Part shown: piece by piece, positions 32,188 through 39,215 of the stretch
Position numbering within the stretch: the stretch's first letter is position 1
Layout of the letters: each line of letters starts with the position of its first letter
Origin: Lachnospiraceae bacterium YSD2013
GTDB lineage: Bacteria > Bacillota > Clostridia > Lachnospirales > Lachnospiraceae
NCBI GenBank assembly: GCA_900100895.1
Contig: FMTX01000027.1
Location: 1 to 46,351, forward strand
Direction: 5' to 3'
Length of the DNA: 46,351 nucleotides
The notes under the pieces: model-generated
The model's input: only the letters and a program-made list of their open reading frames with translations
What the model was told of the DNA's origin: nothing
Databases searched by the model: none
Program-made: the position numbers and the translations under genes

Positions 32188-32946
32188 ATGACAAGAATTA
32201 TTATGCACGGCTGCAACGGCAAAATGGGCCAGGTTATTACGGGTATCTGCAATAACGACCCCGATTGCGAGATTGTTGCAGGCATCGATATATCAGACCA
32301 TATCAAGACTAACAATTATCCGGTGTTTAATAACATTAACGAATGCACGGTTGAGGCCGACGTTGTAGTGGATTTTGCATCCGCTAAGGCTGTTGACGGA
32401 CTTCTTGACTGGTGCAGGGATAAGAAAATTCCACTTGTTCTATGTACGACGGGACTTTCTGATGAACAGGTTAATAAAGTTATGGTATACTCTAAAGAGG
32501 TGGCTATATTGCGCTCTGCCAATATGTCTCTTGGCATCAACATGTTGCTTAAGGAGCTTAAGAACGTGGCAAGCATACTGGCACCTTCGGGCTTCGACAT
32601 TGAGATAGTCGAGAAGCATCACAATCAGAAGGTGGATGCACCTTCGGGAACCGCACTCGCCCTTGCGGATTCCATCAATGATTCACTTGGTAATGAGTAT
32701 CATTACGTTTATGACCGTTCCTCGGTAAGACAGAAGAGAGATGCCAAGGAGATTGGTATTTCCGCAGTACGAGGCGGTAGCATAGTTGGGGAGCACGAAG
32801 TTATTTTTGCGGGACCGGACGAAGTGATTACAATCACTCATACGGCTTATTCGAAGGCGCTTTTTGCCAACGGAGCCGTTCAGGCCGCGAAGTACTTAAA
32901 GGGTAAGCCCGCAGGCCTCTACGATATGTCGGGGGTTATCGGCTGA
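32188..32946 (+). CDS. dapB: 4-hydroxy-tetrahydrodipicolinate reductase
   Basis: The protein has 252 residues from ATG 32188 (AAGGGG upstream; a GTG at 32179 is the alternative). The Rossmann N-terminus reads IIMHGCNGKMGQVITGIC. The catalytic block is EKHHNQKVDAPSGTALALAD, and VGEHEVIFAGPDEVITITH follows. It uses NAD(P)H to reduce the DapA product on the way to diaminopimelate and lysine. It lies in the riboswitch-controlled operon between dapA and the HisA-like gene. Confidence 0.96.
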   Translation: MTRIIMHGCNGKMGQVITGICNNDPDCEIVAGIDISDHIKTNNYPVFNNINECTVEADVVVDFASAKAVDGLLDWCRDKKIPLVLCTTGLSDEQVNKVMVYSKEVAILRSANMSLGINMLLKELKNVASILAPSGFDIEIVEKHHNQKVDAPSGTALALADSINDSLGNEYHYVYDRSSVRQKRDAKEIGISAVRGGSIVGEHEVIFAGPDEVITITHTAYSKALFANGAVQAAKYLKGKPAGLYDMSGVIG

Positions 32947-32964
32947 GCCTAAAGAGGAGAGCAT

Positions 32965-33747
32965 ATGAAATTCAGACCTTGTATCGATATTCACAACGGA
33001 GTGGTTAAGCAGATTGTAGGCGGAAGCTTAAAAGGCGACGGCGATATTGCCGACGAAAATTTCGTATCCGCACACGACAGCGCATGGTTTGCGAGGATGT
33101 TTAAGAAAGACGGCATCGAAGGCGCCCATGTGGTACTTCTTAACAGCAAGGACTCCAAGTTCTACCATGCATCGAGAGAAGAAGCGCTTAAGGCTATCAA
33201 GGCCTATCCCGGCGGTCTTCAGGTGGGTGGCGGCGTCAATGCCATGAATGCCCCTTCATATATCGAGGCAGGTGCGAGCCATGTTATCGTTACAAGTTAT
33301 GTGTTTAAGGACGGAGAGATTCTTTTTGACAATCTTAAAGCCTTAAGATATGCGGTAGGTGCCGATCACGTGGTACTTGACTTAAGCGCAAGAACACTTA
33401 ACGGCGACTATTACGTAGTTACCGACAGATGGCAGAAGTTCACCAATGTACGAGTTACTCCCGCGGTATTCGAGCATTTAAGCGAGTATTGTGACGAGTT
33501 CTTAATTCACGGTGTTGACGTGGAAGGTATGCGTCACGGTATCGATGAGAAGCTTATAAGAATCTTAGGCGATGCGACCAAGAGTATTCAGAAGCCCATC
33601 ACCTATGCCGGCGGTATCAATACTTTCAAGGATATAGAGCAGCTTGAATTCCTAACGGATTCACGTATCAATTTCACCGTAGGAAGCGGCCTTGATCTTT
33701 ACGGCGGCAACATTCCTTACAGGGAGCTTGTAAAGCTTTATAAGTAA
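32965..33747 (+). CDS. HisA-type ProFAR isomerase, eukaryotic (His6-like) form
   Basis: The protein has 260 residues, is 18 nt downstream of dapB and has AGAGGAG as RBS. The start KFRPCIDIHNGVVKQIVGGS and the segments GGLQVGGGVNAMNAPSYIEA, LDLSARTLNGDYYVVTDRWQ and GGINTFKDIEQLEFLTDSRI follow the eukaryotic-type HisA (yeast His6) pattern rather than the standard bacterial HisA. The reaction is isomerisation of ProFAR to PRFAR in histidine synthesis. No other his gene is in the window, and its place in a lysine-regulated operon is odd. I have left the symbol blank because the enzyme type differs from canonical hisA. Confidence 0.82.
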   Translation: MKFRPCIDIHNGVVKQIVGGSLKGDGDIADENFVSAHDSAWFARMFKKDGIEGAHVVLLNSKDSKFYHASREEALKAIKAYPGGLQVGGGVNAMNAPSYIEAGASHVIVTSYVFKDGEILFDNLKALRYAVGADHVVLDLSARTLNGDYYVVTDRWQKFTNVRVTPAVFEHLSEYCDEFLIHGVDVEGMRHGIDEKLIRILGDATKSIQKPITYAGGINTFKDIEQLEFLTDSRINFTVGSGLDLYGGNIPYRELVKLYK

Positions 33748-33782
33748 TTGGTTAACATAACATATTCATAAGACAAAACGAA

Positions 33783-33807
33783 AGGAGCTTCGAATTATTC
33801 GAAGCTC
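33783..33807. terminator. Hairpin between convergent hisA-like and csp genes
   Basis: GGAGCTTCGAA pairs perfectly with TTCGAAGCTCC. The minus-strand side is followed by TTTCGTTTTG, so it suits the cold-shock gene better. On the plus strand it is the only hairpin after the dap operon. The rest of 33748-33931 is A/T-rich with no ORF. Confidence 0.6.
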
Positions 33808-33931
33808 CTCGTGTACTCATTAGGATTCCCCTCACTTAAATCAAATAACAGTATTGCTAATTCTAAATATAATATATAAAGAAAAGGCACATCGTGTAGC
33901 TGATTAAGTGTATAAGATGTTAGTACTTATC

Positions 33932-34132
33932 TTATAACTTTGTTACGTTAACTGCCTGAGGTCCCTTGGTGCCGTCAACTACGTCGAACTCAACAGCTGC
34001 GCCCTCTTCGAGAGACTTGAAGCCTTCCATGTTAAGTCCTGAGTAGTGTACGAATACATCCTTGCCTGACTCGTCGCAGATGAAACCGTAACCCTTCTGG
34101 TTGTTGAACCACTTTACTGTACCTTTGTTCAT
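33932..34132 (-). CDS. Cold-shock protein (CspA family)
   Basis: The true start is ATG at 34132 (minus strand), with GGAGG 8 nt upstream. The open frame extends 39 codons further, but that part is leader. The 66-residue protein is a single cold-shock domain with RNP1 (KGYGFIC) and RNP2 (VFVHYSG). It binds single-stranded RNA/DNA and acts as an RNA chaperone. The leader holds a GTTGC/GCAAC hairpin (34158-34170) close to the RBS, which may affect translation. Confidence 0.95.
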   Translation of the reverse strand: MNKGTVKWFNNQKGYGFICDESGKDVFVHYSGLNMEGFKSLEEGAAVEFDVVDGTKGPQAVNVTKL

Positions 34133-34176
34133 TACAGATACCTCCAAAAATATATATGTTGCCTCGCAACAAATTA

Positions 34177-34205
34177 AGAATATCACATCGCTTTTTAAAA
34201 GTAAA
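34177..34205 (-). promoter_or_regulatory. Promoter of the cold-shock gene
   Basis: On the minus strand, TTTACT (34200-34205), a 17-bp spacer and TATTCT (34177-34182), about 45 nt before the start codon. Confidence 0.5.
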
Positions 34206-34271
34206 GCGCTGAAACAAATTTTTATAAACTCTTTAGTAAGATAGGGCAAATCGTGTGAATTGCAATAAAAT

Positions 34272-34300
34272 TTGCCATTTTCTAAATATTTTGTTAAAAT
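34272..34300 (+). promoter_or_regulatory. Promoter for the M23-like/bactofilin pair
   Basis: TTGCCA (34272-34277), a 17-bp spacer and TAAAAT (34295-34300), about 49 nt before the start codon at 34349. Confidence 0.65.
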
Positions 34301-34348
34301 GTGTAAGATTAGTGTGGAAAGCGTATTCTTTTTCCACCGGAGTTATGC

Positions 34349-35149
34349 ATGATCAGAAAGAAACGTAAGATTAGAAAACATTATACAATAGCGGTAACCT
34401 CCGACTATTCGGTAGACAAGACCAAGTTCTATCGCTCGAGATTTAACATCTTTAAGTTGTCGGTATGGACGATGGTGATTGTGCTTATCCTCGGAGTGGG
34501 ACTTATGGCTTTCGAACTCTATGAGGTTAACAACATGGAGTCTAAGCTGGCAGTTCTTAGGGATATTATCAACGAGCAGGACGAGATTATCGATACACTG
34601 GGCAATGAGAAAGCCGAGCTTTCTTCCCAGAACCAGATCCTTAACAACACCGTAGCCATGGCATTAAGAGAGAAGGAGAAAGAAGAAGAGGAAAGCGCAG
34701 CGCGCCACATTCCTTCGGCATTCCCTCTTACAGGCTCCGCCAACATCAGGGACATTTCCGTTATGGACGAGCCCGAGGAAGAACTTGCAGGCTACTTTAA
34801 CTACGACGCAGGTGACAAGTACAACGCCGGCGGCAACAAAGCAGTTGAGGAGAATCCCATCACCGTCTTTGAAATGTCCTCGATTTCGGACGTTGTAGCC
34901 ACTGCAGAGGGTACTGTTACAGCCATTACGGACGATGAGATATTTACAAGATGTATCACCATCGACCACGGCAACGGATATGTAACCATTTATCGTAACA
35001 ATTCTGACCCCAAGGTAACTGTGGGGGATGAAGTGGTCAGAGGCGCCATTTTATACGTAGGCGGTGAAGACAACATATATTTGGGATATCAGATTACCTA
35101 CAACGGTGAGTATCTCGATCCCATGGATGTTATAGACATAGACGGCTAG
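34349..35149 (+). CDS. Membrane-anchored degenerate M23 (LytM-like) protein
   Basis: The 266-residue protein has a basic cytoplasmic tail, one TM helix (about residues 38-58, WTMVIVLILGVGLMAFELYE) and a coiled coil (about 62-115). The C-terminal domain (about 180-266) has the M23/LytM fold pattern (VVATAEGTVTAITDD, ITIDHGNGYVTIYRNNS, VTVGDEVVRGAILYVGG). The zinc-ligand HxxxD block is not visible and the usual His of YxH is Arg, so it is probably not an active endopeptidase. The bactofilin gene begins 49 nt later, a pairing often seen with LytM proteins. CGGAG precedes ATG 34349. Confidence 0.75.
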   Translation: MIRKKRKIRKHYTIAVTSDYSVDKTKFYRSRFNIFKLSVWTMVIVLILGVGLMAFELYEVNNMESKLAVLRDIINEQDEIIDTLGNEKAELSSQNQILNNTVAMALREKEKEEEESAARHIPSAFPLTGSANIRDISVMDEPEEELAGYFNYDAGDKYNAGGNKAVEENPITVFEMSSISDVVATAEGTVTAITDDEIFTRCITIDHGNGYVTIYRNNSDPKVTVGDEVVRGAILYVGGEDNIYLGYQITYNGEYLDPMDVIDIDG

Positions 35150-35198
35150 TGGCGGACATCCCGACACTTCCCACCGGAGTTTTTGAGGAGGAAAACTA

Positions 35199-35609
35199 AT
35201 GGGCAAGAAAGCAGATGAGTACATTGCAAGCAGGGTTAACAGCGTAATCGGTCGCGGCACCGAGTTCGAAGGCACCATTCGCACCAAGGAAACCATCAGA
35301 GTCGAAGGCTTTGTAAAGGGTAACATCATTTCCGAAGGCACCGTAATTATCGGTAACGGCGGCAATGTAGACGGTAAGATTGAAGCCACCAACATCTTGG
35401 TAGGCGGCGAAGTTCACGGTGAGCTTTTTGCAAGCGAGAAGATTGAAGCCAATTCCAGCGGACGAATCTTCGGTAACCTTCATACCAAAGGCCTCATAGT
35501 AGACGAGAAGGCTTTGTTCCAGGGTACCTGTGAGATGACCGGTCGCGAGGAATCCAAGGCAGAAAAAGAAGCTCCCAAGGAAACCGAGGAAGCCAAAGAA
35601 ACTGCGTAA
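35199..35609 (+). CDS. Bactofilin (polymer-forming cytoskeletal protein)
   Basis: The 136-residue protein has a bactofilin core (about 18-110) of repeated beta-helix turns: VIGRGTEFEGTIRTKETIRV, GFVKGNIISEGTVIIGNGGN, GKIEATNILVGGEVHGELFA and SGRIFGNLHTKGLIVDEKAL. A charged Glu/Lys-rich tail follows. Bactofilins polymerise without nucleotide and scaffold cell-wall enzymes at sites of curvature, stalks or division. Being next to an M23-like membrane protein supports an envelope role. AGGAGG precedes ATG 35199. A terminator follows. Confidence 0.93.
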   Translation: MGKKADEYIASRVNSVIGRGTEFEGTIRTKETIRVEGFVKGNIISEGTVIIGNGGNVDGKIEATNILVGGEVHGELFASEKIEANSSGRIFGNLHTKGLIVDEKALFQGTCEMTGREESKAEKEAPKETEEAKETA

Positions 35610-35643
35610 TTCATTCTGTAATTTACATATGGACAAAATATAA

Positions 35644-35672
35644 GGGTAGCGTAAGCCGCTACCCCATTTTTG
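35644..35672. terminator. Terminator between bactofilin and yerC
   Basis: GGGTAGC (35644-35650) pairs with GCTACCC (35658-35664), followed on the plus strand by CATTTTTG. It can also form on the minus strand for the convergent yerC-like gene, with a weaker U tract. Confidence 0.75.
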
Positions 35673-35681
35673 TGTCTGAAA

Positions 35682-35969
35682 TTACTTGTTCATACGGGCA
35701 AATACCATGTCGTAACCGTCATTGCCGTAGTTGAGTGAACGGTTCACACGGCTGATGGTGGCGGTCGACGCGCCGGTCTTTTCGGCGATTTCCATGTAGG
35801 TATTGCCTGCCTTAAGCATTGAAGCTACCTCGAAACGCTGTGACAGTGAAAGAAGCTCATTCACTGTGCAAAGATCCTCGAAGAAGCTATAGCACTCCTC
35901 ACGGTTCTTTAAGAGTAAGACGGCATCAAATAAATGATCGACGGCATCTGTCTTAATTTTTTTGTTCAT
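35682..35969 (-). CDS. YerC/YecD-family TrpR-like transcriptional regulator
   Basis: In this 95-residue protein the TrpR-superfamily helix-turn-helix is clear: LCTVNELLSLSQRFEVASML, GNTYMEIAEKTGASTATISR and VNRSLNYGNDGYDMVFAR. It matches Firmicute YerC proteins, which resemble the Trp repressor but whose effector and targets are not established. GGAGG lies 8 nt before ATG 35969 on the minus strand. It is divergent from the DUF1836 gene, with a 200-bp region between them. Confidence 0.9.
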   Translation of the reverse strand: MNKKIKTDAVDHLFDAVLLLKNREECYSFFEDLCTVNELLSLSQRFEVASMLKAGNTYMEIAEKTGASTATISRVNRSLNYGNDGYDMVFARMNK

Positions 35970-36067
35970 TTATAACAACCTCCTACGAGAAAAATTCCCT
36001 TACATGATAAAATTTTACCATACTAAAGTTTTAAAGTAAAGATGTTTAAAAGAAACTTAACTTTTAC

Positions 36068-36096
36068 TTGTGAAGTGGTTTTGAATACCGTATAAT
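36068..36096 (+). promoter_or_regulatory. Promoter of the DUF1836 gene
   Basis: TTGTGA (36068-36073), a 17-bp spacer and TATAAT (36091-36096). The leader of about 85 nt holds no clear structure. Confidence 0.65.
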
Positions 36097-36187
36097 CAAG
36101 CGTAGGGGGTAAGACATTAGGTATTGCCCTCCACATAGCGATAACGATAAGCTGCTAAGTGGTTTATTGTATTCGAGGATGAAGAAG

Positions 36188-36865
36188 ATGACGATTGATA
36201 CCAAAGACCTTTTAAACAGCATACTGGCAAGCTTTGACAGAATGTCTTATATTAAGTCCGATGAAGTGCCTACCATTGATCTTTACATGGATCAGGTGAC
36301 TACCTTCATGGACGAAAGACTTAAGAAGAGCACACGTTACCAGGGCGAAGAGAAGCTCATGACCAAGACCATGATTAATAACTACGCCAAGAACGACGTT
36401 ATTCCGCCCCCGGTACGTAAGAAATATAATAAAGAGCATATTCTTGTTTTAATTATGGTTTATTACTTCAAGAGTATACTACAAATAAGCGACATTAAAG
36501 AGCTTATGGACCCGATTATCGCTAAGTTCTTCGATAATCGTAACGGTTTTGCGATAGAGGATGTATACGACGAAATCTTTGCCAATATGGATGAAGACAT
36601 CGCAAGGGTACGCGATGAGATAGTAGCCGATTACAATTCCGCCATGACATCTTTTGAAGATGCCCCCGATCAGGACAAGGATTATTTAAAGCTTTATTCT
36701 TTTGTCTGCAAGCTCGGTTGTGATGTTTTCGTAAGAAAGCTTTTAATCGAGAAGATTGTGGATTCGTTAAGGGAGCAGTCCGAAGCGGCTGAGCCTAAGA
36801 CCGGTAAGTCCAAAGATAAAGACAACAAATATGATGTCAATGTTGAGAAAAAGAGTAAGAAGTAG
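36188..36865 (+). CDS. DUF1836-domain protein
   Basis: The protein has 225 residues from ATG 36188 (GAGG 9 nt upstream; ATG 36179 is the alternative). The DUF1836 pattern runs over about residues 25-175: VPTIDLYMDQVTTFMDERLK, LMTKTMINNYAKNDVIPPPV and KEHILVLIMVYYFKSILQIS. The segment resembling a winged helix (TKTMINNYAKNDVIPPP) recalls MerR-like readers, so DNA binding is plausible but unproven. The tail is Lys/Asp-rich. The HPt gene follows after 60 nt and may be co-transcribed. Confidence 0.8.
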   Translation: MTIDTKDLLNSILASFDRMSYIKSDEVPTIDLYMDQVTTFMDERLKKSTRYQGEEKLMTKTMINNYAKNDVIPPPVRKKYNKEHILVLIMVYYFKSILQISDIKELMDPIIAKFFDNRNGFAIEDVYDEIFANMDEDIARVRDEIVADYNSAMTSFEDAPDQDKDYLKLYSFVCKLGCDVFVRKLLIEKIVDSLREQSEAAEPKTGKSKDKDNKYDVNVEKKSKK

Positions 36866-36925
36866 CAGTTTGAGGTGGTGCCGATAAACCGGGGCAGGGG
36901 TGAGTCTATGGTAAAGGAGGCACGT

Positions 36926-37279
36926 ATGCAGATCAAAGATTTGGCAGGACATGGGTTCGATCTTGACGAGGCTATGGAGCTGTGCATAGGCGATGAGGAG
37001 ATTTATAAAGAGGTCCTTGAAACCGCTTTGGAAGAGGGAAGAGAGAAAATCCCGCTTCTTAAGAACCTTATGGAGACCGAGGACTATGAACGCTATATCA
37101 TTGAGGCGCATGGGCTTAAGAATGCGGCCAAGCAGATAGGCGCGAAGAATCTTTCCGAAATTGCCAAGAAATCAGAGCTCGAAGGCAAAGCCGGTCATAT
37201 CGATTTTATGAAGGAAAATCACGAAAGACTGCTGGGTGAATACTCAAAAGTCGTTGAAGTGTTGCAGGAATTATTCTAA
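36926..37279 (+). CDS. Free-standing HPt (histidine phosphotransfer) protein
   Basis: The protein has 117 residues from ATG 36926 (AAGGAGG 5 nt upstream). The HPt helix YIIEAHGLKNAAKQIGAKNL carries the phospho-accepting His in A-H-x-L-K-x(3)-K-x-I-G-A. Surrounding helices (MELCIGDEEIYKEVLETALE; LSEIAKKSELEGKAGHIDFM) complete a four-helix bundle. It should shuttle phosphate between a hybrid kinase receiver and a response regulator. The hybrid kinase encoded at 16350-18572 lacks an HPt domain and is a candidate donor (inference). Confidence 0.85.
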   Translation: MQIKDLAGHGFDLDEAMELCIGDEEIYKEVLETALEEGREKIPLLKNLMETEDYERYIIEAHGLKNAAKQIGAKNLSEIAKKSELEGKAGHIDFMKENHERLLGEYSKVVEVLQELF

Positions 37280-37300
37280 ACAGTAGGGCTATGTTAAAGG

Positions 37301-37333
37301 GCGTCCGAAGAACATTCGGACGCCCTGTTTATG
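37301..37333. terminator. Terminator between the HPt and HTH genes
   Basis: A perfect 11-bp stem (GGGCGTCCGAA 37301-37311, TTCGGACGCCC 37317-37327) is followed by TGTTT. It is shared by the convergent HTH gene. Confidence 0.8.
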
Positions 37334-37356
37334 TGCATATATAATTGCCGGAGAAT

Positions 37357-37872
37357 CTATTTCATGGATTCCTTGGCTCTTGCAAGCATTTCCTTGTCAA
37401 TCTTGCCGTTAGCCACGGTATCGTCGATCCAAAGCTTAAGGGAAGCAACGGTAGCGGAAATCTTGCCCATCTCTTCCTGAATCTTTAAAAAGTCTCTAAG
37501 CTCGTCTTCGGTAATGGTACCGTCAACGGTAATCTCGATGAAACGACTCTTAGCCTTGTCAAGTGCATTTAAAGAAGCGAGTGTCTCAAGGGTAATCTGG
37601 GAAAGATCCTTGTAAGTTACCTCTTCAACGTATTTCTCTCCGATAGGGCACTCATGAGTGCAGTAGTAATTGCAGAGTGTGGGAGCCTTGTAAACCTCGG
37701 CCATCTTAAGGATCTCATCGGGATGAGGAAGAGACTTCTCGCTCTCAATCTTCTCGATTCTCTCTGCAGAAACGTACTCCATAAGACTCTCGGCCGCATC
37801 CCTTGTAAGGCCTGCGTTCTCACGGCTTATCTGATAAATGTTTTTGTTTTCTCTGACTGAGCGTTTACCCAT
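37357..37872 (-). CDS. XRE-like HTH protein with Cys motif, unknown function
   Basis: The protein has 171 residues from ATG 37872 (GGGGGTG upstream; an in-frame GTG at 37887 would add five). The N-terminal 70 residues are a divergent Cro/C1-like helix-turn-helix (NIYQISRENAGLTRDAAESL, RIEKIESEKSLPHPDEILKM). A short Cys-rich stretch, LCNYYCTHECPIGEKY, follows and could bind a metal or Fe-S cluster. The rest is helical (DLSQITLETLASLNALDKAK). Such proteins are frequent in Clostridia; the target is unknown. The candidate RNA at 37919-38032 lies directly upstream on the same strand. Confidence 0.75.
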   Translation of the reverse strand: MGKRSVRENKNIYQISRENAGLTRDAAESLMEYVSAERIEKIESEKSLPHPDEILKMAEVYKAPTLCNYYCTHECPIGEKYVEEVTYKDLSQITLETLASLNALDKAKSRFIEITVDGTITEDELRDFLKIQEEMGKISATVASLKLWIDDTVANGKIDKEMLARAKESMK

Positions 37873-37918
37873 GTGTAGCACCCCCAAACTAATAATACTG
37901 GTTTGAAAAAATTTTAAA

Positions 37919-38032
37919 AGGAATCAGTCCATTTGTGGAATACCAAATGGACTGCGGAACTCTCCGCGTGGAAGGCCATTTTAAAGCTAATGCCCTTCCA
38001 TCATGAACCTAAAATACAGGTTCATGATTCCT
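37919..38032 (-). ncRNA. Candidate structured RNA: four hairpins closed by an outer stem
   Basis: On the minus strand, AGGAATCA (38032-38025) can pair with TGATTCCT (37926-37919). Between them are four stems: ATCATGAACCT/AGGTTCATGAT (38028-38018 with 38010-38000), an 11-bp stem with one mismatch (about 38000-37969), GCGGA/TCCGC (37967-37954) and CAGTCCATTTG/CAAATGGACTG (37954-37925). A promoter at 38036-38063 would start transcription near the first base. The 3' end runs into TTTTAAAATTTTTT. It could be an independent small RNA or a leader of the HTH gene. I recognise no known family. Confidence 0.55.
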
Positions 38033-38035
38033 AAT

Positions 38036-38063
38036 ATTATACACTAAATTTACGGAAACGCAA
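38036..38063 (-). promoter_or_regulatory. Promoter for the candidate structured RNA
   Basis: On the minus strand, TTGCGT (38058-38063), a 16-bp spacer and TATAAT (38036-38041). The predicted start, near 38029, coincides with the outer stem. Confidence 0.5.
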
Positions 38064-38181
38064 ATTATAATAAATTATTTTGCACCTTTCTGTGTTTCTT
38101 TTGCCCATAATCTTTGGTAATATACTTGCATAAGCAAAAACGCCCGGGAGTCGGGCGACACATATAAGGAGAGAATTAAAT

Positions 38182-39147
38182 ATGGCAGCATTATTTTTTG
38201 CAGTACTCTTTTTAATTGTAGGTATTGTATTTACCGTTATTAAAAAGAACATGAGCGCAGAAGGCGGTAAAGCAGCGTTCTCGGCATTTTCGATAATCGC
38301 TTTCGTACTTGCCGTAGGCTGTTGCATCGGCGCTTGCGTTAAGGTAGTTCCTACCGGACATACCGGTGTTGTTACCACCTTCGGTAGAGTTGAAGACGTA
38401 ACATATGAAGCAGGTATCAATTTCGTAGCACCTTGGAAAAAGGTAATTAACATGGATAACCGTACACAGAAGTCTTCTTTGTCACTTAACTGCTTCTCAA
38501 GCGATATCCAGGAAGTAACACTTACTTACACCGTTAACTACCAGATTGATAAGGCTAACGCTCAGATGATCTACAAGACCATCGGTGTTGACTACTTTGA
38601 GAAAGTAGTACAGCCTAAGATTCTTGAAGCTGTTAAGGGCGTGTTTGCTCTTTACAACGCAGAGACTCTTATCGCTTCCCGTGGTACTCTTTCGTCACAG
38701 ATTGAGGAGATTTTAAGTAAGTCACTTGAGCAGTACAATGTACAGCTTGTAAGCACTTCCATTGAAGACATTGACTTCACAGATTCCTTCACGGACGCAG
38801 TTGAAGCCAAGCAGGTAGCAGAGCAGAACAAGCTTCGTGCTCAGACCGAGCAGGAGCAGGCCATCATCGAAGCTAAGGCAAACGCTGAGAAGGTTACCAT
38901 CGCAGCAGATGCAGACGCTAAGGCACAGATTATCGCAGCACAGGCTGATGCAGAGGTTGCTAAGATCGGTGCGGACGCAGCTGAATACCAGGGCCAAAAG
39001 GATGCGGCTATCATGAGTAACTTGGGAGCAATGCTTCAGAAGTATCCCGAACTCGTTGATTACTACTACGTAACCAACTGGAACGGCGAGCTTCCCGAGA
39101 CCTACATGGGTGAGAATGCTCACACCATTATGGAACTTAATAAGTAA
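38182..39147 (+). CDS. SPFH/Band 7-domain membrane protein (stomatin/prohibitin-like)
   Basis: The 321-residue protein has two hydrophobic segments (about residues 3-20 and 36-54), then an SPFH domain (about 55-235): VPTGHTGVVTTFGRVEDVTY, INFVAPWKKVINMDNRTQKS and LVSTSIEDIDFTDSFTDAVE. A long Ala/Glu-rich coiled coil (about 210-275, KQVAEQNKLRAQTEQEQAII) should drive oligomerisation into ring or microdomain scaffolds. Function is probably membrane-domain organisation or protease regulation. AAGGAG precedes ATG 38182. The upstream region holds a CGCCCG/CGGGCG hairpin (38140-38156). Confidence 0.9.
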   Translation: MAALFFAVLFLIVGIVFTVIKKNMSAEGGKAAFSAFSIIAFVLAVGCCIGACVKVVPTGHTGVVTTFGRVEDVTYEAGINFVAPWKKVINMDNRTQKSSLSLNCFSSDIQEVTLTYTVNYQIDKANAQMIYKTIGVDYFEKVVQPKILEAVKGVFALYNAETLIASRGTLSSQIEEILSKSLEQYNVQLVSTSIEDIDFTDSFTDAVEAKQVAEQNKLRAQTEQEQAIIEAKANAEKVTIAADADAKAQIIAAQADAEVAKIGADAAEYQGQKDAAIMSNLGAMLQKYPELVDYYYVTNWNGELPETYMGENAHTIMELNK

Positions 39148-39161
39148 CTTAAGGCCAAAGA

Positions 39162-39197
39162 AAGAGGCCGGGGGCTTTGCAAGCCCCCGGCCTTTAT
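39162..39197. terminator. Bidirectional terminator
   Basis: A perfect 12-bp GC-rich stem (GGCCGGGGGCTT 39166-39177, AAGCCCCCGGCC 39181-39192) is followed by TTT on the plus strand. It separates the convergent SPFH and chemotaxis-receptor genes. Confidence 0.85.
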
Positions 39198-39215
39198 AAT
39201 GCCTGTAATTAACGA

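Noticed and set aside
34133-34249. 39-residue N-terminal extension on the cold-shock protein
   Set aside because: It is translated leader sequence upstream of a strong RBS; the cold-shock domain starts at the internal ATG.
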